Assembly (NCBI GenBank): GCA_021234155.1
Contig: JAJEKV010000005.1
Location: 6,055,216 to 6,119,215, forward strand
From: Isoetes taiwanensis
Taxonomy: Eukaryota > Streptophyta > Lycopodiopsida > Isoetales > Isoetaceae
Reading direction: 5' to 3'
DNA length: 64,000 nucleotides
Shown: piece after piece, positions 1-12,039 of the stretch
Layout: the number at the start of each line of letters is the position of its first letter
Position numbering within the stretch: position 1 is the first letter of the stretch
Made by a program: the position numbers and the translations under genes
Notes under the pieces: generated by a model
The model's input: the letters and a program-made list of their open reading frames with translations, nothing else
Database searches by the model: none
What the model was told of the DNA's origin: nothing

Positions 1-79
1 GTATGGTGAGAGGTGCATAGTTAAAGGCGGAATGGAGACTAAGCAAAGGGTAAGGTGACTGAGCAATTGTGGGGAGGTA

Positions 80-152
80 TAGAATTGATTTTTATCATCC
101 AACGGAGACCAAATTAATATATGGACCCAATAAGAGAGAAAAGCACAACACG
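80..152 (-). mobile_element. LINE-A 3' end fragment
   Basis: The stretch containing TTTTTATCATCCAACGGAGACC, then a decayed GGACCC and AGAGAGAAAAGCA, matches the 3' untranslated end of the LINE-A family as seen intact at 43,772-43,830. It is read on the minus strand. It is only the last ~70 bp of a copy and lies inside the duplicated segment. Confidence 0.6.
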
Positions 153-384
153 AGAGGAGAGAGAGCAATTGGGGGGACATGGGCTGGATGAAAGGTGGGT
201 AAGGATTGATAAATGAGAGTACAAAATGGAAGAGAGGAGGCAAAAGGGTAAATAAGGGGGGGTAAGATAAAAATGCAAGGGAAGTAAGAGGGTAATGCGG
301 CAGCCGCCAGCCGCCGAACGAATGGCTTCGGTTGGGGAGCTCGAAAATGGATATAAGGCCACCAACCTGGGGGGGGAAAAAAAG

Positions 385-591
385 ATGAGTCTGTTGGAGA
401 AGCTGTGGGACGATGTGGTGGCAGGGCCGAGGCCAGAAAAGGGCCTTCCCAATGCGGAGGCCAGTTCTAGCATTGCCATCAGATTTCCTTCTTCCAAGCA
501 ACCCACCCCCAACAATCCCCTCCAATCCACCCCCTCCGAGTCCGACCTTACCATCTCCGACCTCTTGGTCCTCAGCATCCTCGATCCCTGA
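385..591 (+). CDS. First exon of a dormancy/auxin-associated (DRM1/ARP-like) gene or gene fragment
   Basis: The ATG at 385 opens MSLLEKLWDDVVAGPRPEKG, which looks like the N-terminus of the plant dormancy-associated/auxin-repressed protein family (small Pro/Ser-rich proteins of unclear molecular role). A TATA-like ATATAAGG lies about 30 bp upstream and the leader is purine-rich. The frame runs on with Ser/Pro-rich sequence to a stop at 589-591, but past about residue 30 the match to the family is lost, so the rest may be intron. I see no C-terminal family exon downstream. A second copy lies at 5253. Family assignment is from memory; whether it is expressed is unknown. Confidence 0.5.
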   Translation: MSLLEKLWDDVVAGPRPEKGLPNAEASSSIAIRFPSSKQPTPNNPLQSTPSESDLTISDLLVLSILDP

Positions 592-1797
592 AATCGGGCT
601 CGGTTTCACGTTCTTCCCCACCAGTTTTTTGAACCCAGGTTCCTGCTCAGGCCCTTCATCCCTCCCTCATTGGTCCTCTCTGCATCCTTCATAGCTCATA
701 CCTTTGGTTCCATCTCATGTTTTTCCTACGCTTTTTATGAAAGTTCATTTCACATGCCCTCTCCTTTTCCCTCGAACTTGGGGTTCTCTTTCTTGTGGAT
801 TTTACACATGCTCTTCTCTTTGCTTCCTCCTTGTTCATTCTTGTATATATGATGATAAAGTACATTCTTGTAAATATGATAAAAGGGATTTTTTCATCAC
901 ATCCTATATAAAACTATGTGCAATTTGTCTCGCAGAGTTGTTTTTTCTACACATTCTATAACCACTCTGAAAATCTTTTCATGCCTTACTACTGATTCAA
1001 GTTTATTGAGCTCCACTGTTGGTTGAATGCATTCATAATGATTGTTCTCATCACACCAAGTAACTTATGCGATGGAAACATTCATAGTAATCTTTTCTGT
1101 GGTGTATGAAGAGCTTCATGCCTTTTTCAGTTGTACTTTGTGGTCCTTTCGCTACTATTTCTCACAGCACTTTATAGGGTCATTGTCTCATATTTGTGAA
1201 AATAAGAAATAACTATTATTGTAACTTTGTAGTTCAATTGATCTCTCGAAATTCAACCACCACATATGGTTCAATTGTTCAACTACCACAGAAATGACTT
1301 TTTAGATCACTTGTCCATCTTGAATTGTCAAAAGATATTAGGAGCTTTGATGATGGGGGCAATGCTTTAGATTTCACAGAGAACAGTAGAAGAACCCATC
1401 TTCATTCATCTTCATTGCACATCTTTATGAGGATGCAAAAATGCCTAAATTCTTCTTACATTGCATGTTCTCATGGGCCTTGAACGAAGTGCCATACCAA
1501 ACTGAATTAAATATGCCCTCTCCAACCAAAAGCATTCGTTTACTAAAAGAAGTGTGTTTTATACCTTTAATTTTATACGTAACATATTCACACATTTATA
1601 GTGGTCTCTTTACGTGATGATGGGGCCTGATCCAAAACAACATAATGAGAAGTGGGACAATATTTGACCTTATTTCAGACCTAGATTAAATGCTATAATG
1701 GCCTCCCCATTCTGTCCTTGGCCACATGGCCTCATCACGACCACTCAAAGTTAGTAAATATCCTCCCCCGCCTCATCACATGTAATGCTCCTAACCA

Positions 1798-2358
1798 ACA
1801 TGCCCTTAACCAACTGAGCAAAACCGTCTAGACGTTTATGAGTTGTCAGTTCTACACATTTATGCCTGTGTCTCGAGAACGCGACACTAGGATCCACTTA
1901 AGCAGTCTCCCATGGGTCCATTATAATCTCTCCCACTAGAACTGTGCTCATCCTCGAGTATCATGTTGGACACAACCAAACCGTCTAGACGTTATGAGTT
2001 CACTTCTACACATTTATTCTGGTGTCTCAGGAACGCGACACATGATCCACTCAAGCTGTCTCCCATGGGTCCGTTACAATCTCTCCCACTAGAACTATGC
2101 TCATCCTCGAGCATCATGCTTCCACTGCGAACACAACCACATCGTACTCCCCTCCCCCGGGAGAATTACGTGTCATATGACATCCATGTCATTTAGGCCC
2201 CATGGAGACTCGAACGTTTCTAATCGATACACCCGTAACTAATTGGGCAAGACAATCTAGATGTTTATGAGTAGTCGCTTCTACACATTTATGCCAGTAT
2301 CTCGGGAACACGACACCAAGATCCACTTGGGCGGTCTCCCGTGACTCCATTATAGTAC
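1798..2358. repeat. Three tandem degenerate units of about 150 bp
   Basis: Three successive blocks share the order CCGTCTAGACGTTTATGAG, then TTCTACACATTTATG, then GAACGCGACAC, then GATCCACT and GTCTCCC. They start near 1800, 1963 and 2221. Units 1 and 2 also share CTCTCCCACTAGAACT and the CATCCTCGAG block. They look like LTR or untranslated-region debris of a retroelement, but I see no coding part attached. Confidence 0.7.
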
Positions 2359-2422
2359 AAGCACTCAAATCTACCAAATATCCTACCCCCTCTTCATTAC
2401 GTAGGGTGAATGCCCTCCCAGA

Positions 2423-2605
2423 CTTGGCTCGCCCTAACAGGCTTGCCAGGCCCTTACCCCAAGAAATGTCCTGCAGTGGAAAATTACTCCTATTATAAAT
2501 GTGTTATGCTTGCATCTTATAGAAGAATAGTTTTAACATATGTAATTATCTTCTCTCCCTCCTACCTCTTATGGATTATAACTCATGAACAATGCGACTC
2601 TTGAA
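2423..2605. repeat. Dispersed repeat R2, copy 1
   Basis: It starts near TTGGCTCGCCCTAACAGGC and runs through AAGAAATGTCCTGCAGTGGA to TATGGATTATAACTCATG. A closely similar 180-bp copy is at 8729-8912. Both copies sit just after other repeat junctions. No coding capacity was recognised. Confidence 0.7.
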
Positions 2606-3320
2606 CATGCCAATGATTGGATCAGTTATCGGGCTGAGGTAGGTGATATTTTTGCAGAGAATATGGAGTTAAACATTTTAGAGGGTGTGGACTTACACAT
2701 CCTCAAGTGCACAACAGAACTCAAGCGCACTAAGATTTATATAAGATAGATGGGGTCAGAAGTTTGGAGTCAATGAAGTAATTTTAATTACAGTACTATC
2801 AATTCTTGGGAAATTTCAAGTGCAGATTTTTTATTAAGCATCCAGAAGCCTCCATGCACAGCCACATGGTGAGATATCCTATAATGTGATATGGAAAAAA
2901 TAGAAGACATATACAAGTATAAACTTCAACATGAGATATACGAAAAGATCATGGCTAGTCTCCCAATAATCCTATAATTATACTATTAACTAGATTGATA
3001 CAATTCTTTGCAAGCGATTTGTTTTGCTAGTACATGAGTACATTCATTTTATATGCACAATATCCCAATATTCTTGTCAGAGATATATGTAGATCACATA
3101 TCTTGGAAGTGACATTTGTCAATCTAAAAGGTGAGACGAAAGTATTTATATGCCTGACTAATAGGTAAATACATACTCTAACGTGCGTAAGCATATGTTA
3201 TAAGCATTAGCTTTTTCAGAAAGCTAGCTTATTTCACGTTTTCAATCCTTCCTCCAAGCTTCCGCACAAGCCTTTGAGCCAAATCTACATCCGATAATGT
3301 CTTTGCCATGCAGCACGAAT
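2606..3320. other. AT-rich stretch without a recognisable gene
   Basis: I read both strands and found no long open frame, known RNA or clear repeat here. The sequence is AT-rich and looks like ordinary intergenic DNA. Confidence 0.6.
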
Positions 3321-3324
3321 AAAG

Positions 3325-3733
3325 CACCTGAGTATGTGCTTACTCATGTGCTGGAGGATGAGGATGCAGATGTGGCTCCCAAATACAAAGATTCAATACT
3401 TCTTGGGCCAACTGCAAAGGAAGAACCTACAGAATTGGTGGACCAGGAAAATGAAGATGGTAATTGAAGAGCTTTTTTTAGATTCTCTCCCTCACTCACC
3501 TTTTTCCTTGTTTCATTTTTTTAATTTTATGAAGAAGAGAATACAACAATAATAGCGAAAGAGGCAGAATAGAGGTGGTGAAGATAAAGATGAATTGGAT
3601 GGGGATGGAGATGATGGTTCTGAGGACAAAAAATCTCTGATGTGCAATAGCTCCTACGAAGACAGTTCAACAAAGAGGCAGAGGTTATGGGAGCTCGAAG
3701 AAAATGTCCACTTAGAAGGATCCTTCTGAAGAC
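3325..3733 (+). pseudogene. Two exon-like pieces of an unidentified acidic protein gene
   Basis: The first piece encodes an acidic stretch (APEYVLTHVLEDEDADVAPK, then KEEPTELVDQENED) ending at a plausible GT donor near 3460. A T-rich, intron-like stretch follows. The second piece, from about 3575, encodes another acidic block (DELDGDGDDGSEDKK) and then SSTKRQRLWELEE before a stop near 3731. The alternation of coding-like pieces and an intron suggests a fragment of a real gene. I do not recognise the family, and the remaining exons are not visible in the flanks. Confidence 0.4.
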
Positions 3734-3746
3734 ACCCTTGGATTCC

Positions 3747-4640
3747 AAAAGAAAGAAAGAAAGAAAGAAAAGAGGAAAAAAAAGGGGAAAAAAAGGGAAA
3801 AAAAAACCCTGGAGTTTCTTTGTGATAAGACCTTTATGGCCGCTCTTATAGAAAAAAATCATCATGAATATGATTGTCATCTTGTACATCCTATTTTCGG
3901 TATTCTATCATTTTGTAATTGATGTCAATTCTTTCTCTACTAAAATCTATGTATTTTTCGTTACTCAGTTTCAAGATTTCTTGTCTCTTAAATCTTATCA
4001 CTAACGGAGTCAGAAACAGGCTTGCAATAAATGACATTAAGCATAGCACTGCCACTATCAACAGTTACCAGCATGAATACCTAAGTCACTTATTACAACT
4101 GCATCTAATAACATATGCACCTAACAATAGTAACTAGTTTTTGCCATGTAAGATGCATTTTTTGATGATGTCACGAATAGAGGGCCAAGGTTGAAAACAT
4201 TCCACATACAAACAACATAAGATCCGATATGTTATGCTTTTCCCTTTTACATCTACTATCTACTACTATCTATCTACTATCTATCTTATTCCCACCAAAC
4301 TAAATAGATTTTGGCAAATTGATAGAAGTTGTTGTCTAACTTGCTTTTTACATCTTGTTCCCATCAAGCTAAATAAATTTTGACAAGTTGATACAAGTTG
4401 TTGTATAACTTGCTTAGGCTTTCAAGTGCAGAAGGAATCAAAGAGATATTATTACAATCACAATGATGAGGATAATACCTTCATGAAATTGAGATGTGAG
4501 AGCTACATGATTAACCATTTAGAGGCATGCATACATCAAAGGGGAGATTATAATGTTACTAAATAGCTGTAGGGAGGTATAAGCGGACAAAGTAACCCGA
4601 GAGGAACCTAGGTTAAAGAGTAGTTGTGAGATCATTCACT
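3747..4640. other. Intergenic stretch with low-complexity tracts
   Basis: It begins with an A/G-only tract (GAAA and GGGAAAA units, about 3747-3812) and includes a CTAC/CTAT tract near 4250-4285. A ~60-bp motif around TAAATAGATTTTGGCAAATTG (4301) repeats at about 4369. No gene was seen. Confidence 0.55.
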
Positions 4641-5040
4641 AGACCATTAGCATAGAATAGAATAGAATAGAATAGAGAGATGGTACAACATTGACATATA
4701 AAAAAGCAAAAGCAAAGGAATCATTGAAAGATTGTTAGAATAATGATGAGATCAAATGAAGTGCATTTCTAGTAGGAAGTTGACAGGTGAGAGGGGCATA
4801 AGTAACGAGTTAAATGCGGCGTGGAGGTTAACTAGAGGGTAAGGTAACTGAGCAATTGTTTGGGGGTATGAATAGAATAGAATAGATAGATAGGTAGATA
4901 AATAGATGGCATTTTAACGTCCACAAGAAATGGACAATTTACATGGGTCCTGCGCCCACTGCTATACATAGATGGAATGGAATAGAATTGATTTTTATCA
5001 TATCGATGGACCAATACAAGGAAAACAGTACGATAATCGA
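4639..5040 (-). mobile_element. Cluster of LINE-A 3' tails
   Basis: AATAG pentanucleotide tracts occur at about 4650-4678, 4868-4890 and 4975-4990. The second is followed by TTTTAACGTCCAC and a later GGGTCC, the third by GATTTTTATCATATCG and GGACC. That is the order seen at the end of minus-strand LINE-A copies (tail, then TTTTTA-CGTCCAC-GGAGACC, then GGGACCC). These are therefore several 5'-truncated copies that retain little more than the tail. Confidence 0.55.
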
Positions 5041-5252
5041 GGGCAAGGTTATAGAGCAATTGGGAGGACATTGACATGATGATATATGGGTAAGTAATGA
5101 CAAATGAGTACAACATGGACGTGTAGGAGGCTAAAAGGAAAATAAAGAGGTTAAAAATGCAAGGCGAGAGGGTAATGCAATGCGGAAGCCGCCAGCCACC
5201 GAATGGGTCGTTTAGTTTGGGGATATAAGGCCACCAACCTGGAAGGGAAAAA

Positions 5253-5483
5253 ATGAGTCTGTTTGAGAAGTTGTGGGACAATGTGGTGGCAGGTCCGAGG
5301 CCAGAAAAGGGCATTCCCAATGTGCAGGCCAGTTCCATTAGCATTAGCAATCTAGCCCCAACAATCCTCAGCAATCCACCCCTTCCGATCTTACCATCTC
5401 TGACCTATTGGTCCTCAGCATCCTCGATCGCTGATATCATGGTTTGGTTTCACATTCTTCCATACCAGTTTTTTATATTGTAG
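5253..5483 (+). pseudogene. Second copy of the DRM1/ARP-like first exon
   Basis: The ATG at 5253 starts MSLFEKLWDNVVAGPRPEKG, matching the copy at 385 with conservative changes, and the TATA-like ATATAAGG upstream is retained. The downstream Ser/Pro-rich frame differs from copy 1 through indels, so the reading frame after residue ~30 is not under visible constraint. It is probably a fragment rather than a working gene. Confidence 0.45.
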
Positions 5484-6513
5484 GTTCGATTTCACAAATA
5501 TACGTTTAACCCAAGTCCTTCTCTGCCTAGTTGATCCTTAGCATCCTCCATAGCTCATATCGCTGGTTTGATCTGATGCTTTTCCTTTTTCTAATCTTTG
5601 TATGCAAGTTTTGAACCACCTTCACATTTCAAATGCTCTCTAAGTTTAACTCCTCGAGTTCTTTTTATGGTGGATGTTAAAAATTCTCCTCTCTTTGCTT
5701 CCTCCTTGCACATTCTTGTATATATGATAAAATACGTTCTTGTGTATATATATGATAAAGGGATATTTTCATCACAAGCTATATAAGACTGTGTGCAATT
5801 TGTCTCGCAGAGTTGTTTTTTCTACATATTCTATAACCACTATGAAAATCTCCTCATGCCTTACCATTGTTTCAAGTTTATTGAGCTCAAATGTTGGTTG
5901 GATGCATTCATAATGATTGTTCTCATCACACCAAGAAACTTATGCAATAGAAACATTCACAATAACCTTTTTTGGTGTAAAGAGCTTCATGTTCTTTTTA
6001 GTTGTACCTTGTGGTTTTTTTGCTTCTTTTTCTCCCCCACTTTATAGGGTCATCGTGGAAATAATTATTATTGTCATACATATAGTTCAATTGATCTCTC
6101 GAAACTCAACTACCACCATATAGTTCAATTGTTCAACTACCACAAAAATGTCCTTTTAGACCACTTGTTCATCTTGAATCATCAAAAGATATTGGGGGAT
6201 TTGATGGCGAAGGACAGTGCATCAGAATTTACATAAGAACAATAGAAGATCCCATCTTCATTCATCTTAATTGCACATCTTTATGAGGATGCAAAAATGT
6301 TCTAAATTCTCCTGATATTGCATGTTCTCATGCGATTTGAATGAAAGACCATACAGAACTCAATTAAATATGCCCTCTCCATGGAAAAGCATTTGTTTGT
6401 CTACAAAAAGTGCGATTTGTACCTTTTATTTTATACACAATATATTCACACATTTATAGCGGTCTCTTCACGTGATGATGGGTTCCTATCCAAAGCAACA
6501 TAATTGGTGTTTT

Positions 6514-6514
<1 letters not shown>

Positions 6515-6547
<33 letters not shown>

Positions 6548-6556
6548 TCCTTCTAA
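6515..6556. repeat. Poly(T) then poly(G) tract
   Basis: About 27 consecutive T followed, after a short spacer, by nine G. It marks a local replacement relative to copy 1 of the duplication and may be the residue of a retroposed insertion. Confidence 0.6.
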
Positions 6557-6684
6557 GGGGGGGGGGATGTCACCCTATTTCAGACCTAGATTGAATGCTA
6601 TAATGGCCTCCCCATTTTGTCCTTCTAAGATTGTTAGAAAACTGCCACGTGGCCTCATCATGACCACTCAAAGTTAGCAAATAT

Positions 6685-7433
6685 TACACAAAATAGTTTG
6701 TCGCGCAACATGTATAAATACATGGCCATTTTGCTTTTGCATATGATTGTGTTGTTATATTTGCGTGAGGGTATGCCAATAGTATTTATAGAGCGCGTAG
6801 TGTTTTTCTAACCTCCCACCCTAGAGTTTTGACATGCACGCATGTATACAGTACATGCACACAATGCATGCACACATTGCATACATACATGCAATGCATG
6901 CATGTTGAGCCCCTCTTTTGCTCTTGGCACCATTTCCTTGCTGTTGAATTTGAAGCTACAGGTGATCAATGGTTTTGCAATCATGGTTCACTCCCATGAA
7001 TCCTAATGTTGCCATGTCATTGTTCTGTTATAGTGTTATGGAAAAAAATGTGTTGGATAGACATCAATTATAGGTGTTGCCTTGTTGTGTTCGTTCTAAT
7101 TAGTTCACGCTATTAGAGTTGGATCAACTTCTATACTTTGAATTTATTGATGTCTTTTTTCTTATGATTCATCACAACTCTTTTGTATAACCAAATGCTC
7201 TCTAGCATTTCTATTGATTTAAGGGGATTTAATAGGGGAATAGGAAGCCACAACTAGTGGTGTGATTTATTTTGTAGCCCTGCATGAATATCAATAAAAA
7301 CAACCCGGGGTGGGGGTCTGTAGGGTTTAATTCGATGGTTCAATTTCTTGTGTGGATGTCATGTTCAAGGATGTAATAAGTAATGTTAATTATTTCTATA
7401 TATATAATAATGGGCTATGCATAGGTAAAAAGA
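6685..7433. other. Intergenic; includes an alternating CATG/CA-rich block
   Basis: Between about 6832 and 6907 the sequence is dominated by GCATGC, ATGCAC and CATACATG units, an alternating purine-pyrimidine stretch with many overlapping palindromes. The rest shows no gene. Confidence 0.55.
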
Positions 7434-7513
7434 AATTAGCAAATAACTAAAACCACTCAAATTTAGCTAATATCCTACCTCCTCTTCATTACTGGGGTGA
7501 ATGTTCTCCTTCA

Positions 7514-8706
7514 CCCCAGTAATACACTCTGGGAACAGTGTATTACCAAGCGGGTGGCTGCTGGATGGAGAGCACTCTATGCAATGCAAAACAATTGTTT
7601 TCGCGCAGAAATTCATGATTGGCCACGGAAAGCCCACTTGTTTCGGGCTTTGGTAGAGCCTGTTTTACTGTATGGTTCTGAAGTGTGGGGGCCTGCCATT
7701 AGTGCTAGTGCTTGGGAGAGCTTGGAGCGGGTGCAAAAGTCCTTTCTCACTTACAGCCTTGGAGAACGGTGCCCTATGCTATTCTTTTACAAGAGACAGG
7801 TTTTTGGCCTCTTCAACATTCTGCCATGAAGCGCCATCTCCACTATATCTGCAAGGTGCACCACATGGACGATGTTAGGTATCCCGTTTGCTTGCACTCG
7901 CCATGGGGTGACTCATTCCGTAGGGCGTTGAATCTCCTCGGCGTTTGAAACGATGTTGGAAAGAGCATTGCACTACATGGTTTTGCATAGTTGGGAAATT
8001 AGCAAATAACTAAAACCACTCGATGCTTGCCGCTTCTTCATCTAGGGTGAATGTTTTGCAACAATATCTTAATGGTCGTTTTCTCAAAAGATATGGGGAA
8101 CCTAAGAAATGTCCCGATTACTTTGGCCCAAGTGAAAAATGTCATTATCATGCACACATAAAATCCGACTTTGGCACCGGGGCTCCAAGCTTATTTGCTT
8201 GCTTCATTGTCGAGGAACAAGCTTGTAGCTATTGCATCAATTCGCGGGGAGGGTCCCACAGTTATGGATTGAGATTGTAGATGGGGCGGCCGCAATTGCC
8301 GCGGTCTAGAGACTATGTGCCCTGTTGCGATTCTGAGGGTTATTGAAGATGAAAGCCATACTCTTTGGAGTTGCCCCGCTTTTGAGATAGTCCTTTGATC
8401 ATTTTTCGACCTTAGCATTCCATTCCACGCTTCCGCACAACTTCTCGGTAGCACCATCCGTGCATGACTTGGCATTATACATACTTGAGGTTCTAGATAA
8501 ACGTCTGCAATTACTGAGCCCTCAGTAGTCATTATCTAAGCTTGTCTAGTATCATCAATACTGCAAAGGTTTTTCCCTTGAAAACCTTTCGAGGCAGGGG
8601 TTTTTTAATCCTAGTAGTAATGATTGTACTAGCCCATTGTATGGGTCCCATGACCTATTGGTCTTCGTGGACGTTAAAAAAACTATTCTATTCTATTCTA
8701 TTCCTT
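7514..8706 (+). mobile_element. LINE-A copy, 3' half (decayed reverse transcriptase C-terminus to tail)
   Basis: Frames at 7525-7829 encode the post-catalytic part of a non-LTR reverse transcriptase, including VAAGWRALYAMQ and LYGSEVWGP. Pieces at 7830-7948 and 8023-8280 continue it in other frames, and the C-terminal zinc-knuckle region is visible near 8335 as VIEDESHTLWSCPAFE. The copy ends with the family 3' hairpin (AAGGTTTTTCCCTTG, GGCAGGGGTTTTTTAATCC) and a short (ATTCT) tail at 8688-8706. Several frameshifts and stops make it dead. A direct repeat of ATTAGCAAATAACTAAAACC at 7435 and 7996 suggests a local rearrangement inside it. Confidence 0.85.
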
Positions 8707-8728
8707 CATGACATTTCTTGGAGTGCGG

Positions 8729-8912
8729 ATTGGCTCGCCCTAACAGGCTTGCGAGGCCCGTACCCTAAGAAATGTCCTACAGTGGAACATCCCCTATCAT
8801 AAATGTGTTATGCTTGTATCTTATAGGCCAATAGTTTTAACATATGTAATTATCTTCTCTTCTCTTTCCCTCTTACCTTTTATGGATTATAACTCATGTG
8901 ACAATGCCCTCT
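8729..8912. repeat. Dispersed repeat R2, copy 2
   Basis: Similar over its length to 2423-2605, starting at GGATTGGCTCGCCCTAACAG and ending at TATGGATTATAACTCATG. It lies directly downstream of a LINE-A tail. Confidence 0.7.
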
Positions 8913-9376
8913 TTCGTAAGCTTTGGGTAATGCAAAAGTTACTTCATACGTTCAAGTATATTCAACAAGCCACGAAGGTATTTATTCCAATTGTTATCAT
9001 ATCTGGCAATATATAGTCATAATCTTCAAGGATTAAACATTTAATTTTTTTTTTCCAAACACTTTGAAGTCATGAATTGTGCATTTAGGTAGTACTATTA
9101 GACTGCTTCTTCTCATGCTACTTCAAGTACATTTACATGAGCATGCAATCTTATAGACCAATTGGCATTTTTAATATTTAAATATACATACTTTTTTATC
9201 CAAAAGAATGCACTCGTATTATTTTTATAAATTTTCTAATACACCCCTAAAATTAGGGACTCGCCTCTTCTTTGAGGGCTGCTATAGGATTGGAAGGAGA
9301 TTACAGATTGCTTTTCCTTACACGACAATACTCAAGTATCTATCACTCACCCCTTTCTTGTGGTTTTTCCTAGTTT
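8913..9376. other. No gene seen
   Basis: AT-rich sequence with only short frames. Nothing recognisable on either strand. Confidence 0.55.
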
Positions 9377-9900
9377 CTCTTGGCTCGTCATAGCACCTCT
9401 AGTGATAACCAACACACCAAAATGATGGATCCTTCAAGGAAATCGTTATCCAATGAGCCCCAACTTTTCCAAGGGTTTATCCCATACCCCATAGACCATA
9501 TCAATTCCTCCCCCTCCTTGAGGCTTGCCCTCAAACATTTGGAACACACCAATGTTGCCATGAGGAATTGAATCTTGGCTCTGATACCAAATGTTATTCA
9601 CTACTCTCAAGCATATGGAACTCAAGACAGATAATCGAGTATGATTAGTCTTTGAGAAGGGATGGAAACATTTAAGGACGATCAGTCTTAAGAAGGGAAG
9701 GAATTGATATGGTGCTCGGGGGAGTGGCCTTGCATGGAAGTAAGAAAGCCATCCAGTATGCCTAAACCTTGATATTATCAAAGAGAAAGTTAAAAATAAA
9801 CCTTGATCTTTATTAGAGAGCAAAATGACAAAAAGGTGTTATTACCTATAAATAGAAGGACCACTTTGAGAAATAATATCTCCACGACCACAACTTAGAA
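9377..9900 (-). mobile_element. LTR-retrotransposon remnant (primer-binding site and adjoining LTR)
   Basis: The reverse complement of 9577-9589 reads TGGTATCAGAGCC, the tRNA-Met primer-binding site used by many plant LTR elements. On the plus strand it abuts TGTTATTCACTACTC at 9592, which would be the inner edge of a 5' LTR in a minus-strand element. The internal leader would be 9377-9576. I cannot place the outer LTR edge and see no gag or pol frame, so the element is a fragment. Confidence 0.5.
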
Positions 9901-12035
9901 ATTGGCGATCCTTACCTTATTGGAAATCTCTTGAAGTCTAGTTTCCAGATTGGGCTTGTTTGTCTATAGATTCCTTACAGTCTGAGAGTTATACCAGTTG
10001 ACTGCACAACTAGATCTGCTTCTTTCTATATTTGATGATGAGCCTAGCCCTATCTTACAGTATTTTCTCTAGCTTCTGACTTGATCATATTATTAAAAGG
10101 AGTTCCTGTAACGCCAGTGGTTGGTAGCTAGAAAGGGCTTATTCTTATACAATTTTGCGAAGTAGCTTGACTTTGTGACATCTTTTCTAGTTGGTCCGGT
10201 AGGGTGGTAAAACGAGTACCCTGTGGTGTTTTACTTTCTAATAAGTTGATGAATTTGCAGAAAGAACAGATCTTTCGTAGCACTTGCCCTTAGTTGCTTC
10301 GATGCACTCACATATTCAGTGTCGTTCATTGGTGAAGGGTGTGTTTTTTGCAGGAATCGTATTTTGATGACAGGCTCTTTTATATTATGGCACTAGTTGT
10401 GACATAGATGTGGTTTAAGAACTAGATATCATCAAGCTTGATCCAAAATGGCAGTAGAACTTCCAAACACATATAATATTGAGGCATGTTCATGTTGGTC
10501 CAAGACCTTGAATGATAAAGATCAATTTGGTTTTGCATGCGGGAATATTATGACATCCTTAATACTCAAAATTGTTGTCATTCCCTTCGACATTCATTTT
10601 CAATCTCCATGTTGGATCAGCTTCAGAAGAGCATTTGGGTGCATACCATCCTCCAAAGATGCAAATTTTTAATTTGTTAGTCACATCGGCGATGGGGATC
10701 AATGTTACTTCATCGCTTCTATCCAGGTGGCAGTGTTGAAAGTTTGCGCTCTAGGTTTAAAGCCCTAGTTGATCTCCTGCACAAAATGATACCTCTTTCG
10801 AGGGGCTTTGTAGTTGGTTATTTTCAGAATTGCCAAAAAAATGAGCTCAACTGCAATTTTGTTAGGTTTATTTTCAGTGATTGGTATTCTCAAAAGTGGG
10901 TAGAATTCTAGACTCTTAAGGAGGTTCTCATTTAACAAATTTAGAAATGACATTGTTTTGTTTGTTTTGATCATATAGCGATCTAGATCTCATGTTGTGA
11001 TCGATGCTTCTTGCTTTAGTACTATATATCTATTTCTTATTTCCTTCTTTGTCAAGAAAGAAATATTGAAAAAAAAATCACAAAATATGCATTTTAGATG
11101 CTCTGGTTAGGAATAAGATGCCATAGTGGAGTTTTAATTGGAAATTAGTATCACAAATATAGAGATAAGAATAAATATGGAATATAGAGTGACAGTTTTA
11201 ATTCTTAATTTGCAGCAATAGTGGAACGAAGCTCTTCATTATATTCTTAATGCACAATCTAATCAATCAAATCAATATCAATAGGGCAAATGATTAGCGC
11301 ATAAATAATAGCAAAATTGAGGTCTAAAAGGTTTTTTCATCTTAAAAGGAAGAGACTATAACAAACCAAGAAAAGCAGCCATCATGGGGTTTTTTTGGGG
11401 CATGAAGGAATATGCCCCAATACAAAAAGCAATCGCTATCAAGATTGACGAAAAATATTATAAATAGCCACATTCAAATGCCGAACGCAAATAGTTTATA
11501 GAATGAATGGGCCTATCAATGATATCAAATAAAGAACAAGTCGGCTTAGGTAAAGAAAGGAAGGAAGGAAGGAAGGAAGGAAGGAAGGACATCGCTCTTA
11601 GAATGAGGATAAGTGGAAGCTAAAGAGATGAGTCTAATGAGGCAAACAAAATCTAATTTGCCATATTGTTTTGTCAAATCTGCCTCTTTCATGTTGGATC
11701 CAGCTGGTTCTCATAAGTGTAACCGGGCTATGGATTCCTTGGTACTAGAGTGGTAAATAATTTCTCGAGCATCCATGTAGCCCCTGCACAGATGAATCCA
11801 TGATGCTTATTACACATCCGATGCATAGTTGTGAATCTAAATTAAGCATAGTTGTCTTTACGAAGCAAAATAAAGAATTCTTGAGTGTGAAAGCTTCCCC
11901 TAGATTCTTAAAATTCTACAAAATTTCCCCTAGATTTCCAAATATATTTTTTATTGAAGGACATCAATCTTCATTTAATCAAAAGTCAAATACAAGTAAA
12001 GATGCAAAGAAGGAATAAAATCTCGGAGGGTGAGC
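9901..12035. other. Intergenic; includes a (GGAA)n microsatellite
   Basis: The only clear structure is a GGAA tract at about 11,553-11,588. Short frames at 10,448-10,672 and 10,702-10,911 have no recognisable motif. Part of the left end may belong to the neighbouring LTR remnant. Confidence 0.5.
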
Positions 12036-12039
12036 ATGG

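Larger units (their letters stand above)
1..1761. repeat. Segmental duplication, copy 1 (runs off the left edge)
   Basis: Base-by-base reading shows this stretch reappears at about 4770-6684 in the same orientation, with many point changes and small indels. Shared landmarks in order are the LINE-tail fragment near 80, the exon beginning at 385, the block CAGAGTTGTTTTTTCTAC near 933, the block around 1320 ending in TTGTCAAAAGATATT, and the block GCTATAATGGCCTCCCC near 1691. The similarity fades after CACTCAAAGTTAG near 1752. The left boundary is outside the window. Confidence 0.85.
4770..6684. repeat. Segmental duplication, copy 2
   Basis: Diverged second copy of 1-1761 in the same orientation. 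Differences include an extra LINE tail around 4868-4990 and a poly(T)/poly(G) tract at 6515-6556 that replaces a short stretch of copy 1. Similarity ends after CACTCAAAGTTAGCAAATAT at about 6684. Confidence 0.85.

Noticed and set aside
9446-9823. 125-codon minus-strand frame over the LTR remnant
   Set aside because: It spans the primer-binding site and presumed LTR, where no protein is expected.
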